A stretch of DNA of 64,000 nt, taken from the NCBI GenBank assembly GCA_021324015.1, contig JAJPJX010000151.1:62001-126000 (forward strand). The letters are read 5' to 3'. This document shows positions 29,126-37,349 of the stretch, piece by piece. The notes under the pieces are model-generated. The model worked only from the letters and a program-made list of their open reading frames with translations. It did not search any database and had not been told where the DNA came from. The DNA is from Solibacteraceae bacterium. Its GTDB lineage: Bacteria; Acidobacteriota; Terriglobia; Bryobacterales; Bryobacteraceae. A program made the position numbers and the translations under genes. Within the stretch, counting starts at the first letter, position 1, and each line of letters begins with the position of its first letter.

Positions 29126-29818
29126 ATGACCTCGCCGCCTGCCAGCCCCTCAAAAGCCGTCTGCCTGCTCAGCGGCGGCCTGGACTCGTCCACCTGCCTG
29201 GCCCTGGCGCGCCGGGAGGGCTACGAGTGCTACGCCCTGAGTTTTGATTACGGGCAGCGGCACCGCGTGGAACTGGAAGCCGCCGCCCGCGTGGCCGCGG
29301 CGCTGGGCGCTGCGAGCCACCTCGTGGCCCGCATCGATCTCACCGTCTTCGGAGGCTCCGCGCTCACCGCCGGCATCCCCGTGCCCAAGGGCCGGCAGGC
29401 CCAGGAAATCGGCCAGGGTATCCCGGTCACCTACGTGCCGGCGCGCAACACCATCTTTCTTTCCTTCGCGCTAGCCTGGGCCGAAGTTCTGGAGACCTCG
29501 CACATTTTCATCGGCGTCAACGCGCTGGACTACTCCGGCTACCCGGATTGCCGCCCCGAGTACATCCAGGCCTTCGAACGCATGGCCGATATGGCCACCC
29601 AGGCAGGTGTGGAAGGCCGCACGCACATTCAGATCCACACCCCGCTCCTGCATCTCTCAAAGGCGGAGATTGTCCGGCTGGGGCGCGATCTGGGCCTGGA
29701 CTTTTCCCTGACCCACAGTTGCTACGATCCCGCGCCGGAGGGGCGGCCGTGCGGCCTGTGCGACGCCTGCCTGCTGCGGCGCAAGGGCTTTGAAGAGGCT
29801 GGGATTGAAGATCGCTGA
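29126..29818 (+). CDS. queC: 7-cyano-7-deazaguanine synthase
   Basis: 230 aa. QueC converts 7-carboxy-7-deazaguanine to preQ0 with ATP and ammonia in queuosine biosynthesis. The PP-loop SGGLDSS is near residue 17, [13 protein letters not shown] follows, and the zinc Cys set [17 protein letters not shown] closes the protein. The ATG at 29126 is chosen because it gives the family length; longer in-frame openings run into the divergent gene. TAAAAT at 29106-29111 could be its -10 box. It overlaps queE by 29 nt. Confidence 0.95.
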   Translation: MTSPPASPSKAVCLLSGGLDSSTCLALARREGYECYALSFDYGQRHRVELEAAARVAAALGAASHLVARIDLTVFGGSALTAGIPVPKGRQAQEIGQGIPVTYVPARNTIFLSFALAWAEVLETSHIFIGVNALDYSGYPDCRPEYIQAFERMADMATQAGVEGRTHIQIHTPLLHLSKAEIVRLGRDLGLDFSLTHSCYDPAPEGRPCGLCDACLLRRKGFEEAGIEDR

Positions 29819-30476
29819 GATCTTTTACTCCATCCAGGGCGAAGGTTCGCTGGTGGGCGTGCCTTCGGTCTTCGTGCGCACCAGCGGCTGTAACTTGCGC
29901 TGCTCCTGGTGTGATACGCCGTACACTTCCTGGAAGCCCGAAGGCACGGATATGACCGTGGAGCGGATACTGGAGGAGGTCGCCGCCTACCCCGCGCGGC
30001 ACGTGGTCCTCACCGGCGGCGAGCCCATGATCGCGCCGCAAATCGTGGGCCTCACCCAGCGCCTCCGGGAGCGCGGCCGGCACATCACCATCGAGACAGC
30101 GGGCACCGTCTATCATGGCGTGGCTTGCGACTTGATGAGCATCAGTCCCAAGCTCGCCAACTCGACGCCGGAAGGCCGCTGGCGCGAGCCCCACGAGCGC
30201 CGCCGGATTCAGCCCGAGGTCCTGCGCAGGCTCCTGGCGGAATACGACTACCAGCTCAAGTTCGTAGTGGCAAGGGCGGAGGACGTCTACGAGATTCGCG
30301 ATCTGCTGAAGCTCACCGCAGCCGACCCGGCCAAGGTCATTCTCATGCCCGAAGGCGTCGATCCGGGCGCGTTGCGCGAGCGCGGCGTGTGGCTGGCGGA
30401 GATCTGCAAGCTGGAGGGCTTCCGGTTCAGTCCCCGGCTGCATGTAGACCTGTACGGCAACCGCCGCGGGGTTTAG
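29790..30476 (+). CDS. queE: 7-carboxy-7-deazaguanine synthase, radical SAM
   Basis: 228 aa radical SAM enzyme that contracts 6-carboxytetrahydropterin to 7-carboxy-7-deazaguanine, the substrate of QueC. Starts [20 protein letters not shown], with the family IQGEG motif, then [15 protein letters not shown] (C-x3-C-x2-C) and the SAM-contact VVLTGGEPM. Paired with queC by overlap. QueD is not in this window. Confidence 0.95.
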   Translation: MKRLGLKIAEIFYSIQGEGSLVGVPSVFVRTSGCNLRCSWCDTPYTSWKPEGTDMTVERILEEVAAYPARHVVLTGGEPMIAPQIVGLTQRLRERGRHITIETAGTVYHGVACDLMSISPKLANSTPEGRWREPHERRRIQPEVLRRLLAEYDYQLKFVVARAEDVYEIRDLLKLTAADPAKVILMPEGVDPGALRERGVWLAEICKLEGFRFSPRLHVDLYGNRRGV

Positions 30477-30498
30477 CAACCTGTCGCGCAAATCCTAA

Positions 30499-30519
30499 AA
30501 CCGGTCAACGTGACCGGTT
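30499..30519. promoter_or_regulatory. operator-like palindrome 1 upstream of the deacetylase-like gene
   Basis: AACCGGTCA-ACG-TGACCGGTT, perfect 9-bp arms. A near-identical site lies 64 bp further on, centre to centre, about six helical turns. This favours a dimeric regulator bound at two sites with possible looping. Confidence 0.65.
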
Positions 30520-30563
30520 GCGTCTCCCCAAATGACTGATACTAAAAGACCGCTCTTGCCGTT

Positions 30564-30582
30564 ACCGGTCAACTTGACCGGT
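30564..30582. promoter_or_regulatory. operator-like palindrome 2 upstream of the deacetylase-like gene
   Basis: ACCGGTCAA-C-TTGACCGGT, perfect 9-bp arms around one base. It shares the ACCGGTCAAC(G/T)TGACCGGT core with palindrome 1 and lies just before the presumed promoter of the next gene; TATGCT at 30619-30624 could be the -10 box. Confidence 0.65.
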
Positions 30583-30634
30583 GCAACCCATTTCCACCAA
30601 CGAGTTGTCAGGCGATGTTATGCTGGAGCACGTC

Positions 30635-31588
30635 ATGAAGCCGCGCCCAGCCACCGCCCTCATGGCCGATCCCGTATACAAGCGCCATCTCACCGGCCCG
30701 AATCATCCCGAGCGTCCGGCGCGCTATGACGCCGTGGTGGAAGCGCTCGAGCGCGCCGGCCTCACCGCGAAACTGGCGCGCATCGCGCCGCGGCCGGCCA
30801 CCGGGGAGGAACTGGCCCTGTGCCACACGCGCGCGTATGTCGAACTGGCGCGCCAGGAGATCCAGGCCGGCGCCCGGGTGCTCAGCACGGGCGATACCGA
30901 CGTGAGCGCGGACACCTATGACGTGGCGTTGGCGGCGGCCGGGGGCGTGCTTCAGGCCGTGGATGCCGTAATGGAGGGCCGGGCTAAGAACGCATTCTGC
31001 GCCGTGCGCCCTCCGGGCCATCACGCGCGTCCCGCCGGTGGGATGGGCTTCTGCGTGTTCAACAACGTGGCGGTCGCGGCGCGCTACGCGCAGAAGCGCC
31101 ACGGCGCCGGACGGGTGCTGATCGCCGACTGGGACGTGCACCACGGCAACGGTACCCAGGACATCTTTTATGCCGACGGCTCCGTGTTCTTTTTCAGCAC
31201 GCACCAATCGCCCTGGTACCCCGGCACCGGACGGGCCGAGGAGACCGGCGAAGGCGCCGGCAAGGGCACCACGATGAACTGCCCTTTTCCGGCTGGTTCG
31301 GGCCGCCAGGAGATTCTGGGCGCGTTTCAGGAGAAGCTGGAGCCGGCGGCGGCCAATTTCAAGCCCGACCTGGTGATACTCTCGGCCGGTTTCGATTCCC
31401 GGCTGGGCGATCCGCTGGGCCACTTCACCCTCTCCGACGCCGACTTCACCGACCTGACCACGCTGATGCTGGAGATCGCCGGCCGGTGGGCCGGCGGGCG
31501 GCTGGTGTCCGTTCTCGAAGGCGGTTACCACTTGAGCGGACTGGCGGCGGCAGCCACGGCGCACGTGCGGCGCCTGGCCGAAGCCTGA
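30635..31588 (+). CDS. histone-deacetylase-family zinc hydrolase
   Basis: 317 aa, class II HDAC / acetoin-utilisation / acetylpolyamine amidohydrolase type. Zn and catalytic motifs are present: RPPGHHARP (His pair), [20 protein letters not shown] and [13 protein letters not shown], and the family start [15 protein letters not shown]. It would remove acetyl groups from a small molecule or a lysine. The ATG at 30635 is chosen for a GGAG 6 nt before it; an in-frame ATG at 30620 and a GTG inside the second palindrome are possible but less likely. It is probably controlled through the two upstream palindromes. Confidence 0.9.
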   Translation: MKPRPATALMADPVYKRHLTGPNHPERPARYDAVVEALERAGLTAKLARIAPRPATGEELALCHTRAYVELARQEIQAGARVLSTGDTDVSADTYDVALAAAGGVLQAVDAVMEGRAKNAFCAVRPPGHHARPAGGMGFCVFNNVAVAARYAQKRHGAGRVLIADWDVHHGNGTQDIFYADGSVFFFSTHQSPWYPGTGRAEETGEGAGKGTTMNCPFPAGSGRQEILGAFQEKLEPAAANFKPDLVILSAGFDSRLGDPLGHFTLSDADFTDLTTLMLEIAGRWAGGRLVSVLEGGYHLSGLAAAATAHVRRLAEA

Positions 31589-31626
31589 GTGCAGCCGCGC
31601 CCGAGCCGCAGGGAGATAATGACACC

Positions 31627-32505
31627 ATGTCTTTCTTTCACCGCAGGCACTTGCTGAGGGCTGGTGTGGTCGGCCTGGCGAACTTCGTGCTGGGCGAGCC
31701 GCTGACCCGCGAGGCGGTGGCCGAAACCCGGCGGGGCATCTTCGACGCGCACCTGCACATCCCCAGCGATAACGGCGACAACTTTCAGTGGAACCTGGTG
31801 ACCCGGAACATGGCCGAGTTCGTGGCCTATCTGGACAAGTGCGACGTGAAGCGGGGAGTGATCTCCTCCTCGCGCAGCAACCTGGCGCAGACGCCGGAGG
31901 ACTTTCGCGCGGGCAACCGCGAGGTAGCCAAGTACGCGGAAAAATACAAGGGACGGTTCCGCGGGAGTTGCGTTATCACGCCCTTCCGCATCGACGAAGC
32001 GTTGCGGGAGATCGAATATTGCCGCAAGGAACTGGGCTTCGTCTGGCTGGGTGAGTTCTGCAACTACATGACGCACTACCGCTACGATACGCCGGAGTGG
32101 GCCGAGGTCATGAAGCTGGCGGCCAAGCTGAACATGGTGATCCAGATCCATACCAATACCAGCGAGATGCGCTACCTGGCGGAGCGTTTCCCGGAAGCCA
32201 CGATCGTGTTTCCCCACCTGGGGCCGAACAAGGACGACATAGGGCAGCGGATCGAGATCGTGGCCAAGCACCGGAACTGCTGCATCGACATTTCGGGCTC
32301 GGGCATCGAGCGCGTAGGCATCCTGGAAAAAGCGGTCCAGGAGATCGGCGCGGACCGGGTGCTCTACGGATCGGACTTCACGATCAACGAGCCTTCGGCA
32401 GTGATCGCCCGGGTGAAAAACGCATTCCTGACGCCCGCCGACCGCGAAAAAGTCCTCTTCCGCAACGTCGAGCGTCTGCTCAGCCGAGCGGGGCAGAATT
32501 CCTAG
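31627..32505 (+). CDS. amidohydrolase-2 family metal-dependent hydrolase, exported
   Basis: 292 aa TIM-barrel hydrolase. Metal motif FDAHLHI near residue 36, then VIQIHTNT, VFPHLGPN and VLYGSDFTIN, the usual His/His/Asp ligands of the amidohydrolase-2 family (decarboxylases and lactonases). The N-terminus MSFFHRRHLLRAGVVGLANFVLG is Tat-like. Start at 31627 is preceded by AGGGAGA. It follows the deacetylase-like gene by 38 nt, so co-transcription is likely. Substrate unknown. Confidence 0.84.
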   Translation: MSFFHRRHLLRAGVVGLANFVLGEPLTREAVAETRRGIFDAHLHIPSDNGDNFQWNLVTRNMAEFVAYLDKCDVKRGVISSSRSNLAQTPEDFRAGNREVAKYAEKYKGRFRGSCVITPFRIDEALREIEYCRKELGFVWLGEFCNYMTHYRYDTPEWAEVMKLAAKLNMVIQIHTNTSEMRYLAERFPEATIVFPHLGPNKDDIGQRIEIVAKHRNCCIDISGSGIERVGILEKAVQEIGADRVLYGSDFTINEPSAVIARVKNAFLTPADREKVLFRNVERLLSRAGQNS

Positions 32506-32555
32506 GCCCTAGGAGTACGATTTGTAGTACTATTGCAGCAGCAGGAGGCCCGATT

Positions 32556-33866
32556 ATGACCCGACGTTTCTTCGTGAATGCCGCAGCCGCGACCGCGGTT
32601 GCCTCTGGCGTGGCTTCGGGGGCGAACGGAAAGCTGGCGATCCAGGGCGGAACCCCCGTACGCACCACTCCATTCCCTTCCTGGCCCAAGACCACGGCAG
32701 CCGATGAGCAGGCCGTGTCGGCAGTGCTCAAAAGCGGCCGCTGGTATCGCGGCTGGGGCAAGCAGGTGGACAAGTTCGAGGAAACTTACGCCAGGCTGCT
32801 GGGCGCAAAGTATTGTCTGGCGACGGCCAACGGAACCAGCGCGCTGATTACTTCTCTGCACGGCCTGGGTCTCCAACCGGGCGATGAAGTGCTGGTGCCG
32901 CCGTATACTTTCGTGGCCACCATCAACGCGGTGCTCGTGCATCACGCGCTGCCGGTATTCGTGGATACCGACCCGGCGACGTTCCAGATCGACGCGCGCA
33001 AGGTGGAGGCCGCCATCACGGAGCGGACCAAGGTCATCCTGCCGGTGCATATCGGGGGGACGGCGGCGGACATGGACACCCTGCTGGCGGTGGGCGCGAG
33101 GCACAAACTGGCGGTGCTCGAAGACGCCTGCCAGGCGCACCTGGGCGAGTGGCGGGGACGCAAGGTGGGCACCTGGGGAGCGGCGGGCTGCTTCAGCTTC
33201 CAGAACTCCAAGAACCTGAACTCGGGCGAGGGCGGGGCCATCACCACCAACGACGAAGACCTGGTGGAGCGCTGTTTCGCGTTCCACAACAACGGTCGCG
33301 GCCGCAAAGTGGACAGCTACCATTTCGCCTACACGCAGAACGGCGCCAACCTGCGCATGACGGAATTCCAGGCGGCCCTCTTGATGACCCAGATGCGCCC
33401 GCTGCAGGAGCAATCCAAACTGCGGGAAGAGAACGCCGCGCACCTGACCAGCCTGCTGAAGGAGATTCCGGGCATCGAGCCGGCGCGCTGGTACGACGGC
33501 TGCACTCGCAGCGCCTACCACCTCTACATGTTCCGCTACCGCAGCGAGCACTTCCACGGGCTGTCGCGGGACAGGTTCCTGGAGGCGCTCAAGGCTGAGG
33601 GCATTCCGGGTTCGGGCGGCTACACGCCGCTGAACAAGGAGCCGTTCCTGAAGAACGCCGTGCAATCCCGGGTATACCAGGCGCTCTATCCCAAGGCCAC
33701 GCTGGATGCCTGGGAAGAACGCAACCAATGCCCGGTCAACGACAAGCTGTGCGGGGAAGCCGTGTGGTTCACGCAGACCATGCTGCTGGACACGCGGCAG
33801 GGCATGGAGCAGATCGCCGAAGCCATTCGCAAGATCCAGGCCAGCGCGCACACCCTGGTGTCGTAG
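32556..33866 (+). CDS. DegT/DnrJ/EryC1/StrS-family PLP aminotransferase, apparently exported
   Basis: 436 aa. PLP Lys is K219 (FSFQNSKNLNSGEGG), D190 (AVLEDACQAH) contacts the ring nitrogen, and TANGTSALITSL and PPYTFVATINA are further family motifs. These enzymes aminate keto sugars in the cytoplasm. Here a Tat-like start, MTRRFFVNAAAATAVASGV, precedes the usual family start (GTPVRTTPFPSWP), which suggests a folded, cofactor-loaded enzyme is exported. AGGAGG at 32543-32548 supports the start. DUF1080 follows after 3 nt. Confidence 0.88.
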   Translation: MTRRFFVNAAAATAVASGVASGANGKLAIQGGTPVRTTPFPSWPKTTAADEQAVSAVLKSGRWYRGWGKQVDKFEETYARLLGAKYCLATANGTSALITSLHGLGLQPGDEVLVPPYTFVATINAVLVHHALPVFVDTDPATFQIDARKVEAAITERTKVILPVHIGGTAADMDTLLAVGARHKLAVLEDACQAHLGEWRGRKVGTWGAAGCFSFQNSKNLNSGEGGAITTNDEDLVERCFAFHNNGRGRKVDSYHFAYTQNGANLRMTEFQAALLMTQMRPLQEQSKLREENAAHLTSLLKEIPGIEPARWYDGCTRSAYHLYMFRYRSEHFHGLSRDRFLEALKAEGIPGSGGYTPLNKEPFLKNAVQSRVYQALYPKATLDAWEERNQCPVNDKLCGEAVWFTQTMLLDTRQGMEQIAEAIRKIQASAHTLVS

Positions 33867-33869
33867 ATC

Positions 33870-34460
33870 ATGCGAATCCTCCCTTGTTTGACGGCCGGCG
33901 TCTGGCTGGCCGTCTGCGGCCTGGCGGCCGGCGCCGACGGCTGGATCAGCATGTTCGACGGCAAGACGCTCGATGGCTGGAAGGCCAACGAGCATCCCGA
34001 ATCCTGGTCCGTGCGGGACGGCTGCATCACCGGCGACGGGGAGGCCAGCCACCTGTTCTGGATGGTGCGGGAGTGCGAAAACTGTGAATTTAAAGCCGAA
34101 GTGAAGATCAATCACGGCGGTAACTCCGGCATGTATTTCCGGACGGCTTTCGGCCCCGGCTTCCCCAAAGGCTACGAGGCGCAGGTAAATACCAGCCACC
34201 GTGACCCGGTCAAGACCGGCAGCCTGTACGGCTTTCACAAGATTTTCGAGCAGCTCATCCCTGACGACGTGTGGGGCACGCAGCACATTATCGCCGAGGG
34301 CAACCACATCATCATCCAGGTAAACGGCAAGGTGGCGACGGATTACGTGGATGAGAAGAACACGTACACCAAAGGCTACTGCGCACTGCAACAGCACAAC
34401 AAAGGCAGCATCGTGCAGTACCGCAATCTGATGTTCCGGCCCCTGCCCGCGGGGAAGTAG
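33870..34460 (+). CDS. secreted DUF1080 (3-keto-disaccharide hydrolase-like) protein
   Basis: 196 aa. A signal peptide (MRILPCLTAGVWLAVCGLAAGA) is followed by a jelly-roll domain with WISMFDGKTLDGWKANE, SWSVRDGCITGDGE, NSGMYFRTAFGP and IIIQVNGKVATDYVDE, all typical of DUF1080, a laminarin-like fold. Characterised DUF1080 proteins cleave 3-keto-glycosides; others may simply bind sugars. It follows the aminotransferase gene by 3 nt. Confidence 0.88.
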   Translation: MRILPCLTAGVWLAVCGLAAGADGWISMFDGKTLDGWKANEHPESWSVRDGCITGDGEASHLFWMVRECENCEFKAEVKINHGGNSGMYFRTAFGPGFPKGYEAQVNTSHRDPVKTGSLYGFHKIFEQLIPDDVWGTQHIIAEGNHIIIQVNGKVATDYVDEKNTYTKGYCALQQHNKGSIVQYRNLMFRPLPAGK

Positions 34461-34565
34461 CTCCCAGCGAGGCGCTGGCAAGCGGATTGCAGATAGCGCC
34501 GTACCCCGACGAATTCGAGGCCTGGAAGGGGGGCGTCGTCGGGATTTGACCCACGGTTGGGGCAT

Positions 34566-35027
34566 ATGGCGCTAAATCACGTTCTTCGGAATCATGCGTT
34601 CCTGCACGGCCTTCCGGAGGCACACCTTGCGCAACTGGCCTCACTGGCCACGGAAGTGACCTTCGAGGAAAACGAGTTGATCCTGGTGGAGGGGGAGCGT
34701 TCGCGGGCTTTTTATCTGCTGGCGGCCGGCAGCGTAGCGATCGAACTACGCACTCCGCGCATCACTGTCTGCGTCCAGGTTTTGGGGCCGGACCAGGCAT
34801 TCGGCTGGTCGGCGCTGCTGGACCATCAGGACACCCTGTTTCAAGTGCGAGCCAGGGAGTTGACCATCGCCCTGCGCCTGGACGGCGCGCGGCTGGCGGA
34901 AGCCTGCCACAGCGACCCGACGCTGGGCGCCGAATTTCTGCGGCGGACCTTACGAGTAGTGGCCGGGCGGGTCAAGGCCACGGAAGTAAAGTTCGCCGAG
35001 ATGTGCGGCGTCCGGCTGGCGGATTGA
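34566..35027 (+). CDS. stand-alone cyclic-nucleotide-binding domain protein
   Basis: 153 aa cNMP-binding beta-barrel: ELILVEGERSRAFYLLAAGSVAIEL, then VLGPDQAFGWSALLDHQD, as in Crp-like sensors. After the last helix (RVVAGRVKATEVKFAEM) there is no helix-turn-helix, so it is not a DNA-binding Crp. The phosphate-binding Arg/Ser signature is not obvious, so ligand binding is uncertain. ATG at 34566 chosen; a TTG 9 nt earlier is also possible. Ends 9 nt from the convergent DapA-like gene. Confidence 0.75.
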   Translation: MALNHVLRNHAFLHGLPEAHLAQLASLATEVTFEENELILVEGERSRAFYLLAAGSVAIELRTPRITVCVQVLGPDQAFGWSALLDHQDTLFQVRARELTIALRLDGARLAEACHSDPTLGAEFLRRTLRVVAGRVKATEVKFAEMCGVRLAD

Positions 35028-35036
35028 AACGCGGGG

Positions 35037-35981
35037 CTACGACTTCCTCCAGGTCATGAGGGGTTCCAGGTTTTTCAGGATCTCGCCGAGGTAGCGCGAG
35101 GCGGCCTCATCCATGGGCATGGGGCCATTGCGTTTGAGCGGGCAGGCAATCACGCCCCGGCGGTAGAGCACCTCTTTATAGGAGCCGTTTAACTGCGTCT
35201 CGAAGAAGAACAGCGGCGCCATTTCCTTGTAGATGTGCATGGCGTGGGTGTGATCGCCAGTCTCCAGCGCGTTCCACAAGGCCACCACGACGTCGGTGAC
35301 ATGACAGCCCGGCATCTGGCCACAACATCCGCGGCGGTGCTCTTCGATCAGGTAGCGCCCTCCCGCCCCGCCGAAAACGCCTCTGCAAGCCTCGCCGGCG
35401 CCTTGCAGCAAGGCTGTCATTTTGAACGTGGTGGGAGTGGTCTCCTCCTTGACGTAGCAGACGTGCTCGATTTCCCGGCAGAGCCGGATCAGGAATTCCG
35501 CGGGCAGGTCGGTGCCGGCGGGGGCGTCGTGGTTCTGGACGAAGACAGGCAGGCGCGCCGCGGCGGCGAGGCGGCGGTAATAGTCGAAGATCACAGCCCG
35601 GGCGGTCTCCGGTACGCCGTGGGGAGGCATGGCGATGACGGCGTCGGCGCCGATGCTCCGGGCGTGGGCCGCAAACCGGGCCGCGTTCTCCGCGGTGGAG
35701 GCGGTTACGCCGATCACCACGGGTAGCCGGCCGGCGTTCTGTTCCACCAGGACTTGGGAGAGCCGCAGGCGCTCGTCATCACTGAGGGCGGTCCATTCGC
35801 TGGCGTTGACGGGGAACACCAGGCCGTGGGCGCCGCAGGCGATGCAGAAGTCGATCAACCGGCGAAAACTCGGAAGGTCGATTTCCCCGTCCGGCTGGAA
35901 CGGGGTGGACGGGATCGTGAAGACCCCGCGGAAGGGCTCTCGCCGGCTGGCGCCCGCAACACCCTGTAGAGCATGGCTCAT
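35037..35981 (-). CDS. DapA/NAL-superfamily aldolase or dehydratase
   Basis: 314 aa TIM-barrel enzyme. Schiff-base Lys lies in VCYVKEETTPT. The motif that is YN in DHDPS reads PVFVQNHDAP, with Gln in place of the catalytic Tyr, so lysine biosynthesis is unlikely; other NAL-superfamily branches act on keto sugar acids. N-terminus FRGVFTIPSTPFQPDG is typical. Adjacent galactonate-dehydratase-like and ROK genes support a sugar-acid path. An additional CCGQMPGCHV region contains paired Cys residues, unusual for the family. Confidence 0.82.
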   Translation of the reverse strand: MSHALQGVAGASRREPFRGVFTIPSTPFQPDGEIDLPSFRRLIDFCIACGAHGLVFPVNASEWTALSDDERLRLSQVLVEQNAGRLPVVIGVTASTAENAARFAAHARSIGADAVIAMPPHGVPETARAVIFDYYRRLAAAARLPVFVQNHDAPAGTDLPAEFLIRLCREIEHVCYVKEETTPTTFKMTALLQGAGEACRGVFGGAGGRYLIEEHRRGCCGQMPGCHVTDVVVALWNALETGDHTHAMHIYKEMAPLFFFETQLNGSYKEVLYRRGVIACPLKRNGPMPMDEAASRYLGEILKNLEPLMTWRKS

Positions 35982-36009
35982 GGTCGTACACCTCTCCTAT
36001 GCGCAGACT

Positions 36010-37272
36010 TTACTTAGGCCCGCCGGTGCGCTTCTCCCAGCCGTTTTCGAACAGCCGGAGGAAGTTGTTCGGCCCATACGGGTGCCGGGCCATTTCCCGT
36101 TCGTCTAACTCCACACCGATGCCCGGAGCATCGGAGGCTTCCAGCGCTCCGTTGCGGACGCGCGGCACGCCATGCATGATCTCGCGCGACCACGGCTCCA
36201 GGAAGTCATCAAAGCACTCCTGAATCAGGAAATTGGGCATGGCGGCGTGAAGGTGTGCGTTGAGGGCCGTGTTGAGCGGGCTCTGCGCCTGGTGGAGCGC
36301 CACGAACGCCTCGGCGGCCTGGGCCAGGGCGGCGGCTTTACAGGCTCCGCCGATGCCGCCGATGTTCAGCGTTTCGGGCTGGACGATATCCACCGCGCGG
36401 CCGGCGAGCAGTTCCAGAAACTGACCCAGCCGGTTGAAGCGCTCGCCCGTGGCCACGGGAACGCGAATGGCCCGCGCCACTTCAAGGGTGGCCGGAATGT
36501 CGGTGGACATGACCGGTGTTTCCAGCCACATGGGGCGGTACTCTTCGAGCTTCTGCCCAACCCGGATGGCGGTAGAGACGCTGAAGCGGTCGTGGGCCTC
36601 GATCAGGAGTTCCATGCCGTCGCCCACGCCTTTGCGGACCGCCGCCACGATGGCCAGCGACTTCTTTTCCTCGCCGGGGTCGAAGAACCGGTAGGTGGCG
36701 CCGAAAGGATCGAACTTGAGGGCGGTATACCCCATGGACTGCACGCGGGCGGCCTCCCCGGCAAAAGCCTCCGGCTCCCTGGAGCCCTTGTACCAACCGT
36801 TCGCGTAGACCCGCAGGGTAGGGTGCTGTTTGCCGCCCAACAGTTTCCAGAGCGGGGCGTTGAGGGCCTTGCCCAGAATGTCCCAGCAGGCGGTGGTGAT
36901 TCCGCTCATCGCGACGTTAGTGCCCAGGAACAGGCCCTTGTGCATCTTCTGCCAGAGCCGCTCCGGCTGGAAGGCATCCTCGCCGAGGACGAAGCGCTCC
37001 AGTTCGTGCACTTGCGCCTCGGGAGGCTTGGTTTCCAGTCCCGAGGTGGCCTCTCCCCAACCGAACAGGCCAGTATCCGTGGAGACTTTCACGAAGACCC
37101 AGTTCTTCCATGGGTTGCCCACGACGAACGTGCGGATCCCCGTGATCCTCGCGCTGCCCAGGCCGGCAGCGGGAACGGCCGGGACGGCGGCCGGCGCCGC
37201 CAGCACCCCGGCGATACCGCGCATCACACCTCGCCGGCTCACGCGCCCATCGGCGCTTGCCGAAAATTGCAT
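36010..37272 (-). CDS. exported galactonate-dehydratase-like enolase-superfamily enzyme
   Basis: 420 aa. Tat-like N-terminus (VSRRGVMRGIAGVLAAP). Residues fit the DgoD subgroup: K186-F-D188, metal ligand region E225-A-H227 (IEAHDRF), E251 (LETP), E277 (GERF) and H327 (ALHQAQSP), giving the His-based acid catalyst typical of sugar-acid dehydratases. It would dehydrate a sugar acid to a 2-keto-3-deoxy acid, a possible substrate for the neighbouring DapA-like enzyme. An alternative start at 37224 would remove the RR pair. It differs clearly from the enolase-superfamily enzyme at 1.3 kb. Confidence 0.85.
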   Translation of the reverse strand: MQFSASADGRVSRRGVMRGIAGVLAAPAAVPAVPAAGLGSARITGIRTFVVGNPWKNWVFVKVSTDTGLFGWGEATSGLETKPPEAQVHELERFVLGEDAFQPERLWQKMHKGLFLGTNVAMSGITTACWDILGKALNAPLWKLLGGKQHPTLRVYANGWYKGSREPEAFAGEAARVQSMGYTALKFDPFGATYRFFDPGEEKKSLAIVAAVRKGVGDGMELLIEAHDRFSVSTAIRVGQKLEEYRPMWLETPVMSTDIPATLEVARAIRVPVATGERFNRLGQFLELLAGRAVDIVQPETLNIGGIGGACKAAALAQAAEAFVALHQAQSPLNTALNAHLHAAMPNFLIQECFDDFLEPWSREIMHGVPRVRNGALEASDAPGIGVELDEREMARHPYGPNNFLRLFENGWEKRTGGPK

Positions 37273-37349
37273 AGTACGTTACCCGATTGTCTCAATCTTA
37301 GCGCGCTGCGGCCGCGGACAGCAGCCAGACGGGGCGCCGCGGGCGGCGG

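Noticed and set aside
30499-30582. Twin palindromes as attachment site or insertion-element ends
   Set aside because: No transposase or integrase is nearby and both lie in a promoter region between intact genes, so operators fit better.
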